Part shown: positions 8,162-17,211 of the stretch, one piece after another
Layout of the letters: the number at the start of each line of letters is the position of its first letter
How positions within the stretch are numbered: the first letter of the stretch is position 1
Origin: Stenotrophomonas sp. VV52
Lineage (GTDB): Bacteria > Pseudomonadota > Gammaproteobacteria > Xanthomonadales > Xanthomonadaceae
Assembly: GCF_002893095.1 (NCBI RefSeq)
Contig: NZ_PKQQ01000002.1
Span: 248,001-312,000 of the forward strand
Direction of reading: 5' to 3'
Length of the DNA: 64,000 nt
Program-made: the position numbers and the translations under genes
The notes under the pieces: model-generated
Seen by the model: only the letters and a program-made list of their open reading frames with translations
The model's database searches: none
Told to the model about the DNA's origin: nothing

Positions 8162-10228
8162 ATGATGCTTGTTTCCCGCAGCGCGGGCGCAGTGACGCGC
8201 CTGTCTGTTTCGTTGTCCCTGGCGCTGGCCGCGCTACCCCTGCACGCCGCCGAACGCGACGATGCCCGCACCCTCGACACGATGGTGGTTACCGCCACCG
8301 CGCCGTCCTCGCCGCTGCACTGGGTGACCGACCCACGCCTGCCACGCCAGCCGGTCCCGGCCAGCGACGGGGCCGACTACCTCAAGACCGTGCCCGGCTT
8401 CGCCGCCATCCGCAACGGCGGCACCAATGGCGACCCGGTACTGCGCGGCATGTTCGGTTCGCGCCTGAACATCGTCAGCAACGAAGGCAACCTGATCGGT
8501 GCCTGCCCCTCGCGCATGGACAACCCGCTGTCCTACATCGCACCGGAAACCTTCGACCGCCTCACCATCATCAAGGGCCCGCAGAGCGTGCGCTGGGGCG
8601 CAGGCGCCTCGGCCGGCACCGTGCGTTTCGAGCGCGACACCCCGCGCTTCGACGCACCCGGCGTCGACCTCGACGCCAGCGCGCTGGTCGGCTCGCGCAA
8701 CCGCAACGACCAGGTCCTCGACCTCACCGCCGGTGCTTCGCAGGGCTACGTACGGGTCAACGGCAACCGCTCCGAAGCCGACGACTACAAGGACGGCAAC
8801 GGCGACGTGGTCCCCTCGAAATGGCGCAAGTGGAACAGCGACGTCGCCGTCGGCTGGACCCCGGACGCCGACACTGTGCTGGAACTCTCCGCCGGAACCG
8901 GCGACGCACTGGCACGCTACGCCGGTCGCGGCATGGACGGCGCCGCCTTCAAGCGCACCAGCTACGCCGCCCGCTTCGAACGCGGCAACCTGCCCGGCGC
9001 GTGGGACAAACTGCAGGCCAACGTCTACTACAACGACGCCGACCACGTCATGGACAACTACACCCTGCGCGATCCGAATCCGGACAGCAGCATGCCGATG
9101 CCGATGGCCTCGAACGTGGATCGCCGCACCACCGGCGGGCGCATCGCCTCGGAATGGCGCTGGCAGGACATCGCCATCGTCGCCGGTATCGACGCCCCGG
9201 ACAGCCGCCACCGCAGCCGCAACGGCGTGGGCCGCAACACCTACAAACTCACGCCGTGGTCCACCGACGCCCGCCAGCAGAACCGCGGCGTGTTCACCGA
9301 AATCACCCTGGGCGAAGGCACCCCCCAGCGCTGGGTCGGCGGCCTGCGCATCGACCGCGCCGAAGTCACCGACGAACGCGCCAGCACCGGCATGGGCATG
9401 ATGCCGATGCCCAACCCCACCGCCGGCCAGACCCGCCGCGAAGATCTCGGCAGCGGCTTCCTGCGGTTCGAGCGTGACTACAGCAGCGCCCTCACCGCGT
9501 ACGCCGGACTGGGCCACAGCGAGCGCATGCCCGACTACTGGGAACTGTTCTCGCCGGACATGGGCCCGGCCGGCAGCATCAACGCCTTCAGCGCGGTGCA
9601 GCCGGAGAAAACCAACCAGCTCGACATCGGTCTGCAGTACCGCGACGCGCGCATGAACGCCTGGGTCTCGGCCTACGCCGGGCGCATCCAGGACTACATC
9701 CTGTTCACCTACCGCGACGGCGGCATGATGGGCAGCACCGCCCAGGCCAGCAACGTCGACGCACGCATTGCCGGCGCCGAAGCCGGTGCCGAATTCGCGC
9801 TTGGCCAAGGCTGGAAGCTCGGCGGCACCCTGGCCTACGCCTGGGGCGAGAACCGCAGCGACGGCGGCCCGCTGCCGCAGATGCCACCCCTCGAAGCGCG
9901 CCTGAGCGGCGGCTGGGAAGGCCAGCGCTGGAGTGCCGGCGCACTCCTGCGCGCAGTCGCCCACCAGCACCGCGTGGCAGAAGGCGAGGGCAACGTCGTC
10001 GCCCGCGACCTCGGCCCCAGCGCCGGCTTCGCCACCTTCGCGTTGAATGCGGGCTACCGCTTCAACGACGCCCTGAAGCTCAGCGCCGGCATCGACAACC
10101 TGTTCGACCGCGCCTACAGCGAACACCTCAACCTCGCCGGCAGCGCCGATTTCGGCTTCCCCGCAGACCCGATACGCATCAACGAGCCGGGCCGCACGCT
10201 GTGGATGAAGGTGAATTACACCTACTGA
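8162..10228 (+). CDS. TonB-dependent copper receptor
   Basis: The 688-residue outer-membrane receptor has a signal peptide (SLSLALAALPLHA), a TonB-box-like stretch (LDTMVVTA), a plug domain (DYLKTVPGFAAIRNGGTNGDPVLRGMFGSRL, then GACPSRMDNP, characteristic of the OprC/NosA copper receptor group) and a 22-strand barrel with terminal LWMKVNYTY. The ACPSRMD segment contains the Cys/Met associated with copper binding in OprC. Met-rich loops (MPMPMAS, MGMMPMPN, GGMMGS) fit a copper ligand role. The ATG follows TTTTCCGGAGTTCCAAC. It forms a likely unit with the DUF2946 gene 74 nt upstream. Confidence 0.92.
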   Translation: MMLVSRSAGAVTRLSVSLSLALAALPLHAAERDDARTLDTMVVTATAPSSPLHWVTDPRLPRQPVPASDGADYLKTVPGFAAIRNGGTNGDPVLRGMFGSRLNIVSNEGNLIGACPSRMDNPLSYIAPETFDRLTIIKGPQSVRWGAGASAGTVRFERDTPRFDAPGVDLDASALVGSRNRNDQVLDLTAGASQGYVRVNGNRSEADDYKDGNGDVVPSKWRKWNSDVAVGWTPDADTVLELSAGTGDALARYAGRGMDGAAFKRTSYAARFERGNLPGAWDKLQANVYYNDADHVMDNYTLRDPNPDSSMPMPMASNVDRRTTGGRIASEWRWQDIAIVAGIDAPDSRHRSRNGVGRNTYKLTPWSTDARQQNRGVFTEITLGEGTPQRWVGGLRIDRAEVTDERASTGMGMMPMPNPTAGQTRREDLGSGFLRFERDYSSALTAYAGLGHSERMPDYWELFSPDMGPAGSINAFSAVQPEKTNQLDIGLQYRDARMNAWVSAYAGRIQDYILFTYRDGGMMGSTAQASNVDARIAGAEAGAEFALGQGWKLGGTLAYAWGENRSDGGPLPQMPPLEARLSGGWEGQRWSAGALLRAVAHQHRVAEGEGNVVARDLGPSAGFATFALNAGYRFNDALKLSAGIDNLFDRAYSEHLNLAGSADFGFPADPIRINEPGRTLWMKVNYTY

Positions 10229-10274
10229 CGGCGGAAGTGCCCGCGCCCGTAATCAACGGCGCGGGCAGTGCACC

Positions 10275-10422
10275 GGTAGGGTCGGTTCCCAAACGACCGC
10301 ACGGGAAGGTGATCGGCACGGTGACGCATGGACCCGGACGGTAAAGGCGCTTTTTCGTTCTGAGGTCATGCGTTACCGTGCCGATGGGCCCTATCGGCAG
10401 TCGTTTGGGAACCGACTCTACC
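10275..10422. repeat. 148-nt near-perfect inverted repeat with GTAG ends
   Basis: The left arm 10275-10330 and right arm 10367-10422 are each 56 nt and nearly complementary over their whole length; the outermost 22 nt contain one mismatch. The loop is 36 nt. It starts GGTAG and ends CTACC like the short GTAG palindromes of this window but is several times longer. It lies in the 401-nt gap between the copper receptor and the RND adaptor. The rest of that gap shows no gene; TACACT at 10591-10596 is a possible -10 for the adaptor gene. Confidence 0.85.
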
Positions 10423-10629
10423 GGGCTGGCATCCCTGCGATCCAAACCTCCCGTCCGACGCAATCCGACACGCGCTGACACACGCCGTTACACGTCGGAA
10501 AACCCCCAGCACGAAAGGGATTGCGCATGTCACCCGCCGATGTGAAGGGCCCGGTAAACGCTTGGCACATATGCCCGACAGCCCCGGTGGCTACACTTGC
10601 CGGTCAAGAAAGATCAAGGGTTGTTTTTC

Positions 10630-11820
10630 ATGTCGGGACGCATCATCGCGCGCATCGTAGCTGGCCTCGGCCTGGTCATCCTGGCCGGGTGTGGCGGCGG
10701 CAAAGGCGAGAACGCCCGCCGGCAGGCTGAAGTCGTCCCCGTGACCACCCAGGTCGTCCAGACCTCCGCCTGGAGCGACACCCTCCAGGCGCTCGGTACC
10801 GCCAAGGCCCGCGAATCGGTGACCGTCACCGCCAAGGTCAGCGAAATCATCGAAGCCGTCCATTTTGAAAGCGGCCAGCAGGTCTCCGCCGGCACCCCCC
10901 TGGTCACCCTGCGCGGCCAGGCCCAGGAAGCCGCACTGGTCCAGGCCCAGGCCACCTTTGCCGAAGCCGACCAGCTCTACAAGCGCCAGCGCGAACTCGC
11001 CGCCCAGCAGCTCGTCGCCAGCGCCACCCTCGACACCCAGCGCGCCATCCGCGACGCCGCCGAAGCCCGCGTCCGCGAAATGCAGTCCGACATCGGCGAC
11101 CGCCGCGTCCGTGCCCCCTTCGCCGGCGTGCTCGGCATCCGCCAGGTCAGCGAAGGCTCGCTGGTCACCCCCACCACCGTCATCGCCACCCTCGACGACA
11201 TCGAACGCATGCATGTCGACTTCCAGGTCCCCGAAGCCGAACTCGCTTCGCTGGCCAAGGGCGACAAGGTCAGCGCCACCAGCGTCGCCTACCCGGGCCG
11301 CACCTTCGAAGGCGAAGTGGCCACCATCGACACCCGCGTCGACCCCGGCACCCGCGCCGTCACCGTCCGCGCCGACTTCATCAACAGCGACCACGCCCTG
11401 CGCCCCGGCATGCTGCTCGACGTGCGCATGTACCGTCCCGAACGCCAGGTCCTGGTCATTCCCGAAATCGCCGTCGTCCAGGTCGGCCGCGACTCCTTCG
11501 TCTTCCGCGTCAAACCCGACCACACCGTCGAACGCGTCGATGTGGTCAGTGGCGCGCGCCGCTCCGGCGTCGTCGAAATCCGCGAAGGCCTCAAAGCCGG
11601 CGAGCGCATCGTCGTCGACGGCACCGGCAAACTGCGTCCCGGCCTGAAGGTCGAAGACAGCGCCGCACCCACGCCCGGCAACGCACCGACCGCAGCGCCT
11701 GCAGACGCTCCGGCACCGGCACCGGCTGAAAAGGCCACCGACCCGGCACCCGCCGGCACCGTCCGCAGCCCGGTCAGCGCCACCGCCGCACCTGCAGCCG
11801 CCACGGGCAGCGCCGGATGA
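10630..11820 (+). CDS. RND efflux periplasmic adaptor (membrane fusion protein)
   Basis: The 396-residue lipoprotein has a signal peptide and lipobox (GLVILAGC). It follows the HlyD/AcrA pattern: barrel-sandwich start VTAKVSEIIEAVHFESGQQVSAGTPL (about residues 60-85), coiled-coil hairpin (about 90-160, ALVQAQATFAEADQLYKRQREL...), second lipoyl half RAPFAGVLGIRQVSEGSLVTP, beta-barrel and membrane-proximal domains. The last about 55 residues are an Ala/Pro-rich tail. It should link the RND pump to an outer-membrane channel. The frame is open to 10597; ATG 10630 gives the signal peptide. Its stop overlaps the pump start by 4 nt. The closest Stenotrophomonas Sme system was not determined. Confidence 0.9.
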   Translation: MSGRIIARIVAGLGLVILAGCGGGKGENARRQAEVVPVTTQVVQTSAWSDTLQALGTAKARESVTVTAKVSEIIEAVHFESGQQVSAGTPLVTLRGQAQEAALVQAQATFAEADQLYKRQRELAAQQLVASATLDTQRAIRDAAEARVREMQSDIGDRRVRAPFAGVLGIRQVSEGSLVTPTTVIATLDDIERMHVDFQVPEAELASLAKGDKVSATSVAYPGRTFEGEVATIDTRVDPGTRAVTVRADFINSDHALRPGMLLDVRMYRPERQVLVIPEIAVVQVGRDSFVFRVKPDHTVERVDVVSGARRSGVVEIREGLKAGERIVVDGTGKLRPGLKVEDSAAPTPGNAPTAAPADAPAPAPAEKATDPAPAGTVRSPVSATAAPAAATGSAG

Positions 11821-14800
11821 AGCTCTCCGACATCTCCATCCAGCGGCCGGTGTTCGCCGTAGTGATGAGCCTGCTGCTGGTGGTGCTCGGCATCATGTCG
11901 TTCACCCGCCTGACCCTGCGCGAACTGCCCGCCATCGACCCGCCGATCGTCTCGGTCTCGGTCGACTACACCGGCGCCTCTGCCGCCGTCATCGAAAGCC
12001 GCATCACCCAGGTGCTCGAAGACGCCCTGGCCGGTATCGAAGGCATCGATACCATCAACGCGCGCAGCTCCAACGGCCGCTCGCAGGTCAGCATCGAATT
12101 CACCTCCAACCGCGACATCGAAGCGGCCGCCAACGATGTGCGCGACGCCGTCAGCCGTGTCGCCGACCGCATGCCCGAAGAGGCGCGCCCGCCGGAAATC
12201 GCCAAGGTCGAGAGCGACGCCGACCCGATCATCTGGTTCAACATGACCTCCTCCAGCATGAACACGCTGGAGCTGAGCGACTACGCCGACCGCTATGTGG
12301 TCGACCGCTTCTCCAGCCTCGACGGCGTCGCCCAGGTCCGCATCGGCGGCCGCCAGCGCTACGCCATGCGCATCTGGCTCGACCGCGACCAGCTCGCCGC
12401 GCGCGGCCTCACCGTCGGCGACGTCGAAACCGCACTGCGCAACGAAAACGTAGAACTGCCGGCCGGCCGCATCGAATCGGCCGACCGCGACTTCACCCTG
12501 CGCGTCGAACGCAACTACGTGAAGCCCGAAGACTTCGCCACCATCCCGCTTGGCAAGGGCGCCGACGGCTACGTCGTGCGCATGGGCGATGTCGCCAAGA
12601 TCGAACTGGCCTCGTCCGAGCGGCGCGCCTATTACCGCAGCAACGGCGAACCCGGCATCGGCCTGGGCATCGTCAAGACCTCCACCGCCAACTCGCTCGA
12701 CGTAGCCCGCACCGCGCGCGCCGAAGCCGAGCGGGTAGGGCAGACCCTGCCCGAAGGCACCCACATCTTCGTCGCCTTCGACAACACCACCTTCATCGAA
12801 GCCGCCGTCGACCGCGTCTACGCCACCCTGGTGGAAGCGATGCTGCTGGTGCTGGTGGTGATCTGGCTGTTCCTCGGCAGTTTCCGTGCCGCGCTGATTC
12901 CCGCAGTGACCGTTCCGGTCTGCCTGGTCGCCGCCTTCATCGCGCTGTACGCCTTCGGCTTCTCGATCAACCTGCTTACCCTGCTGGCGCTGGTGCTGTG
13001 TATCGGCCTGGTGGTCGACGACGCCATCGTCGTGGTCGAAAACGTGCAACGGCGCATCGACCTTGGCGAACCGCCACTGGTCGCCTCCAAGCGCGGTACC
13101 GCGCAGGTGGCCTTCGCGGTCATCGCCACCACCGCCGTACTGGTCGCCGTGTTCCTGCCGGTCGGCTTCCTGGAAGGCAACACCGGGCGCCTGTTCCGCG
13201 AACTGGCGGTCGCGCTGGCATCTGCCGTGGCGCTGTCGGCGTTCGTCTCGCTGACCCTCACCCCGATGATGGCCTCCAAGCTGCTCAAGCCGCACACCGG
13301 CCAGGCGCCGAAGGGCCTGCACGGGTTGATCAACCGCAACCTGGACCGCGTCTCGGCGTCTTACGGCCGAGTGCTGGACGCCCACGTCGGCAAGATCTGG
13401 ATCTACGTCGCGGTGATGGTGCTGTCGCTGGCCGCCAGCGCGCTGCTGCTCAAAGTGCTGCCCTCCGAACTGGCCCCGGCCGAAGACCGCGGCTCGTTCC
13501 AGATCATGATCGACGGCCCCGAAGGCGCCGGCTACGACTACACCGTCGGCCAGGTGCAGGAAGTGGAGAAAATCGTGGCTGGCTTCGTCGGCGACGACAA
13601 ACCCATCGTGCGCGCCAACCCGCGCGTGCCCGGCGGCTTCGGTGCCAGCGAAGAAATGCATACCGGCCGCATCAGCGTGTTCCTGCAGCCGTGGCGCGAA
13701 CGCACCACCGATACCCCTGAAGTGGCCGCCGAACTGCAGAAAAGCCTGGACGGCATTCGCGGCGTGCGCGTGCGTACCCAGGTCGGTGGCGGCCTGGTCC
13801 GCAGTGGCGGCCAGCCGTTCCAGATCGTGCTGGGTGGCCCCGAATACGCGGAAATCGCCGGCTGGCGCGATCGCATGCTCGAACGCATGGCGGCCAATCC
13901 GGGCCTGGTCGGTCCGGATTCGGACTACAAGGAAACCCGCCCGCAGATGCGCGTCAACATCGACCGCCAGCGTGCGGCCGACCTCGGCGTCTCGGTCACC
14001 GCGATTGGTTCGGCGCTGGAAACCATGATGGGTTCGCGCCGCGTCACCACCTTCGTCGACAACGGCGAAGAGTACGACGTGCTGGTCCAGGCCGGCCGCG
14101 AGGGCCGCGCCAGCCCGGACGACCTCGCCGCCATCCGCGTGCGTGCCAACAGTGGCGAACTGGTGCCGCTGTCCAACCTGGTCACGCTCAGCGAAGTGGC
14201 CGAGGCAGGCAACCTCAACCGCTTCAACCGCCTGCGCTCGATCACCATCAGCGCCGGCCTGGCCCCGGGCTACCCGCTCGGTGAAGCCATTGCCTGGGCC
14301 CAGCAGACCGCCCGCGAAGAATTGCCGCAGCACGCGCAGATCGACTGGAAGGGCGAATCGCGCGAGTACCAGAACGCCGGCAGCGCCGTGCTGCTGACCT
14401 TCGCGATGGCGCTGCTGGTGGTGTACCTGGTGCTGGCCGCGCAGTTCGAAAGCTTCATCCACCCGCTGGTGATCATGCTGACCGTGCCGCTGGGCGTGCT
14501 CGGCGCGCTGCTCGGCCTGTACGTCAGCGGCGGCACCATCAACCTGTTCAGCCAGATCGGCATCGTCATGCTGGTCGGCCTGGCGGCGAAGAACGGCATC
14601 CTGATCGTCGAATTCGCCAACCAGCTGCGCGACGAAGGCCGCGACGTACACCGCGCCATCGTCGAATCGTGCATGGTGCGCCTGCGCCCGATCCTGATGA
14701 CCTCCATCGCCACCGTGGTCGGCGCCATCCCGCTGGTGGTCGCCGGCGGCCCGGGCTCTGCCAGCCGCGGCACCATCGGCATCGTGGTGATCTTCGGCGT

Positions 14801-14942
14801 CACCGTCTCCACCTTCCTCTCGCTGTTCGTCGTGCCGGCGTTCTACGCGCTGCTGGCGCCCTACACCCGTTCGCCGGAAGCGGTGGCGCGTGAGCTCGAG
14901 AAGCAGGAAGCAGATACGCCATCGGTAGGCGGCCATGCCTGA
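11817..14942 (+). CDS. RND multidrug efflux permease (AcrB/HAE1 family)
   Basis: The 1041-residue inner-membrane transporter begins MKLSDISIQRPVFAVVMSLL, typical of HAE1 pumps. Two repeats of one plus five membrane helices flank large periplasmic loops. The proton-relay region GLVVDDAIVVVENVQRR (TM4, with paired Asp) is near residue 400, and FLGSFRAALIPAVTVP and LVGLAAKNGILIVEFANQ (TM10-11) are intact. It is translationally coupled to the adaptor (ATGA overlap). No outer-membrane channel gene follows, so a shared TolC-like protein elsewhere is likely. Substrates cannot be predicted from sequence. Its 3' end overlaps the acetyltransferase gene by 8 nt. Confidence 0.95.
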   Translation: MKLSDISIQRPVFAVVMSLLLVVLGIMSFTRLTLRELPAIDPPIVSVSVDYTGASAAVIESRITQVLEDALAGIEGIDTINARSSNGRSQVSIEFTSNRDIEAAANDVRDAVSRVADRMPEEARPPEIAKVESDADPIIWFNMTSSSMNTLELSDYADRYVVDRFSSLDGVAQVRIGGRQRYAMRIWLDRDQLAARGLTVGDVETALRNENVELPAGRIESADRDFTLRVERNYVKPEDFATIPLGKGADGYVVRMGDVAKIELASSERRAYYRSNGEPGIGLGIVKTSTANSLDVARTARAEAERVGQTLPEGTHIFVAFDNTTFIEAAVDRVYATLVEAMLLVLVVIWLFLGSFRAALIPAVTVPVCLVAAFIALYAFGFSINLLTLLALVLCIGLVVDDAIVVVENVQRRIDLGEPPLVASKRGTAQVAFAVIATTAVLVAVFLPVGFLEGNTGRLFRELAVALASAVALSAFVSLTLTPMMASKLLKPHTGQAPKGLHGLINRNLDRVSASYGRVLDAHVGKIWIYVAVMVLSLAASALLLKVLPSELAPAEDRGSFQIMIDGPEGAGYDYTVGQVQEVEKIVAGFVGDDKPIVRANPRVPGGFGASEEMHTGRISVFLQPWRERTTDTPEVAAELQKSLDGIRGVRVRTQVGGGLVRSGGQPFQIVLGGPEYAEIAGWRDRMLERMAANPGLVGPDSDYKETRPQMRVNIDRQRAADLGVSVTAIGSALETMMGSRRVTTFVDNGEEYDVLVQAGREGRASPDDLAAIRVRANSGELVPLSNLVTLSEVAEAGNLNRFNRLRSITISAGLAPGYPLGEAIAWAQQTAREELPQHAQIDWKGESREYQNAGSAVLLTFAMALLVVYLVLAAQFESFIHPLVIMLTVPLGVLGALLGLYVSGGTINLFSQIGIVMLVGLAAKNGILIVEFANQLRDEGRDVHRAIVESCMVRLRPILMTSIATVVGAIPLVVAGGPGSASRGTIGIVVIFGVTVSTFLSLFVVPAFYALLAPYTRSPEAVARELEKQEADTPSVGGHA

Positions 14943-15474
14943 CCGCGCGCCGCTGCTGCACGGTCCCGGCTTCGTCCTGCGCCCCTGGCGCAGCGACGAT
15001 CTGGACGCGCTGCTGCGGCACGCCAACGACGAAGCGGTCTCGCGCGGGCTGCGCGACCGTTTCCCGTTCCCGTATACCCGCGAAGACGGTGAGGCGTTCC
15101 TTGGCGGCCGGGTCCTCAGCCCGGGTACCCTCAACCTGGCTATCGAGATCGACGGCGCTGCTTGCGGCAGCATCGGCGCCCAACCGGGCTTGGCCGAACG
15201 GGCGCACACCGCCGAGCTCGGCTACTGGCTGGGCCAGGCGTATTGGGGGCAGGGCTGGATGAGCCGCGTCGTAAGCGTGTTCACCCCATGGGTGATGGAC
15301 GAACTGCGCCTGTTCAGGCTGCAGGCCGAAGTGCTGGATTTCAACGAAGGTTCGGCGCGGGTGCTGCTGGCAAACGGGTTCAGCGAAGAGGGCTGCGCCC
15401 GTGCTGCGGTGTACAAGCGGGGCCAGCTCCATGACCTGCGGCGGTTTGCCTTGGTGCGTGACCACCTTTCCTGA
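14935..15474 (+). CDS. GNAT family N-acetyltransferase (RimJ/RimL-like)
   Basis: The protein of 179 residues has the RimJ-type GNAT layout: LRPWRSDDLDALLRHAND at the N-terminus, acetyl-CoA-binding region ELGYWLGQAYWGQGWMSRVV (about residues 100-120) with the Q/RxxGxG/A-like turn, and the C-terminal VLDFNEGSARVLLANGFSEEG typical of the subfamily. Acceptor unknown. The ATG lies inside the 3' end of the RND pump gene (8-nt overlap), which implies co-translation, so it may share the pump's regulation. It could act on a drug or on a protein N-terminus; the sequence does not decide. Confidence 0.85.
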   Translation: MPDRAPLLHGPGFVLRPWRSDDLDALLRHANDEAVSRGLRDRFPFPYTREDGEAFLGGRVLSPGTLNLAIEIDGAACGSIGAQPGLAERAHTAELGYWLGQAYWGQGWMSRVVSVFTPWVMDELRLFRLQAEVLDFNEGSARVLLANGFSEEGCARAAVYKRGQLHDLRRFALVRDHLS

Positions 15475-15539
15475 ACGGTGCGGCCTCCGCCCTGGCCAGC
15501 GGCCAGGACCTACCGCCCGTATTCGTCCCGCCCACCGCC

Positions 15540-15600
15540 GTAGAGCCGGGCTTTGCCCGGCTGCCCTTCGCCTCAATCCGGCTCTGCCCGGCTGCCCTTC
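15540..15600. repeat. GTAG-type palindrome with partial second copy
   Basis: A unit starting GTAG with AGCCGGGC/GCCCGGCT arms is followed by a second CCGGCTCTGCCCGGCTG copy lacking its 5' part. CTGCCCTTCGCC occurs after each, so the whole cassette looks duplicated. It lies between the acetyltransferase and the symporter. Confidence 0.7.
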
Positions 15601-15693
15601 GCCCCTATCGGCCCAGCCCCCGATCATGGAGAATCGACCGGTCCCTTCCAGCCGACGGGACGTCCTTCATTTTCCGCCGACTGGAGAGAGCGC

Positions 15694-17211
15694 GTGGAAT
15701 CAGTGGTTGAGTTCGTCAATGGCATCATCTGGAGCAAGGCGCTGATTTTCCTGTGCCTGGCTGCGGGCCTGTTCTTCAGCGTGCGCACGCGCTTCATGCA
15801 GCTGCGCGGCTTCTTTGAAATGTGCCGGCTCACCGTGCAGGGCGAGAAGTCCGAAGCCGGTGTGTCCTCCTTCCAGGCCCTGGCCATGTCCATGGCTGGC
15901 CGCATGGGCATCGGCAACATCGCCGGCGTGGCCACCGCCATCGCCTTCGGCGGTCCCGGTGCGATCTTCTGGATGTGGGTGATGGGCTTCCTCGGCGCGT
16001 CGACCTCCTACGTCGAATGCACCCTGGCGCAGATCTACAAGACCAAGGACGCCGAAGGCCGCTACCGTGGCGGTCCGGCGTACTACATCGAAAAGGCCAT
16101 GGGCCTGAAGTGGTACGCGCTGGCCTTCGCCATGGCCACGATCATTGCCGCCGGCTTCCTGATGCCCGGCGTACAGGCCAATGCCATCGCCGACAGCTTC
16201 ATCAACGCCTGCCGCGGCACCGCCCTGTGCGGCCCGCTGGATGGCCAGGTCATGGGCCTGGAAACGGTGCAGGCGCTCAAGCTCGGCATCGGCATCGTGG
16301 TCGCCGTGCTGCTCGGCGTAGTCATCTTCGGCGGCGTCAAGCGCATCGCCAACTTCGCCGAAGTGGTGGTGCCGTTCATGGCCGCCGCGTTCATCCTGAT
16401 GGCCATCACCATCATGATCCTCAACTACGACCGCGTGCCGGACATGTTCCGCACCGTGTTCAGCAGCGCCTTCGGCGCGCACGCCGCGTTCGGCGCGATG
16501 ATGGGCCTGGCGGTGGAGTGGGGCGTCAAGCGCGGCATCTACGCCAACGAAGCCGGCCAGGGTACTGGCCCGCATGCGGCGGCTGCATCCGAGGTCTCGC
16601 ACCCGGCCAAGCAGGGTTACGTGCAGGCCTTCGCCATCTACTTCGACACCATGATGGTGTGCACCGCCACCGCGTTCCTGATCCTGGCCGCCGGCACCTA
16701 CAATGTGTATTCGCCGGTGCCCGGTGGCGAACCGGTGTTCGCCGGCCTGGCCGGTGTCGCGGAAGGCGCGGGCTACGCGCAGGCCGCGGTGGAAACCGTG
16801 CTGCCGGGCTGGGGTTCGGGCTTCGTGGCGATCGCGATCTTCTTCTTCGCGTTCACCACCATCATGGCCTATTACTACATGGCCGAAACCAACCTCAGCT
16901 ACATCAACCACAACCGCAAGCGTCCGCTGACCGTGCTGGTGCTGCGCCTGGGCATCCTGGGCATGGTGGTCTTCGGCGCCTTCCACAACGCCAAGCTGGC
17001 CTGGGCACTGGGCGACATCGGCGTGGGCCTGATGGCGTGGTTGAACATCATCGCCATCCTGATCGTGCAGAAGCCTGCCTTGCTGGCTCTGCGCGATTAC
17101 GAACGCCAGAAGAAGCTCGGCATCGACCCGATCTTCGACCCCGATGCGCTGGGCATCAAGAACGCCGATTTCTGGCGTCAACGCAAGCTGGAGCCGTCCC
17201 GTAGTGAATGA
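15694..17211 (+). CDS. AGCS family alanine/glycine:cation symporter (copy 1)
   Basis: The 505-residue inner-membrane amino acid:Na+ symporter carries AGCS hallmarks: VRTRFMQLRGFFEM, GVSSFQALAMSMAGRMGIGNIAGVATAI (substrate/ion-binding helix), GGPGAIFWMWVMGFLGASTSYVE, YRGGPAYYIEKAMG, NEAGQGTGPHAAAASEVSHPAKQGYVQAF and the C-terminal MAETNLSYINHN. The frame is open to 15553, but GTG 15694 has GGAGAG 5 nt upstream and gives the family N-terminus. The TrmH-family gene starts within its last 8 nt. A second AGCS gene lies at 19616; they share most motifs but not identical sequence. Confidence 0.92.
   Translation: MESVVEFVNGIIWSKALIFLCLAAGLFFSVRTRFMQLRGFFEMCRLTVQGEKSEAGVSSFQALAMSMAGRMGIGNIAGVATAIAFGGPGAIFWMWVMGFLGASTSYVECTLAQIYKTKDAEGRYRGGPAYYIEKAMGLKWYALAFAMATIIAAGFLMPGVQANAIADSFINACRGTALCGPLDGQVMGLETVQALKLGIGIVVAVLLGVVIFGGVKRIANFAEVVVPFMAAAFILMAITIMILNYDRVPDMFRTVFSSAFGAHAAFGAMMGLAVEWGVKRGIYANEAGQGTGPHAAAASEVSHPAKQGYVQAFAIYFDTMMVCTATAFLILAAGTYNVYSPVPGGEPVFAGLAGVAEGAGYAQAAVETVLPGWGSGFVAIAIFFFAFTTIMAYYYMAETNLSYINHNRKRPLTVLVLRLGILGMVVFGAFHNAKLAWALGDIGVGLMAWLNIIAILIVQKPALLALRDYERQKKLGIDPIFDPDALGIKNADFWRQRKLEPSRSE

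Noticed and set aside
11289..15209. 1306-codon open frame on the minus strand
   Set aside because: It is antisense to the RND adaptor and pump, is rich in His/Gly/Asp repeats typical of reverse frames in high-GC DNA, and has no recognisable domain.
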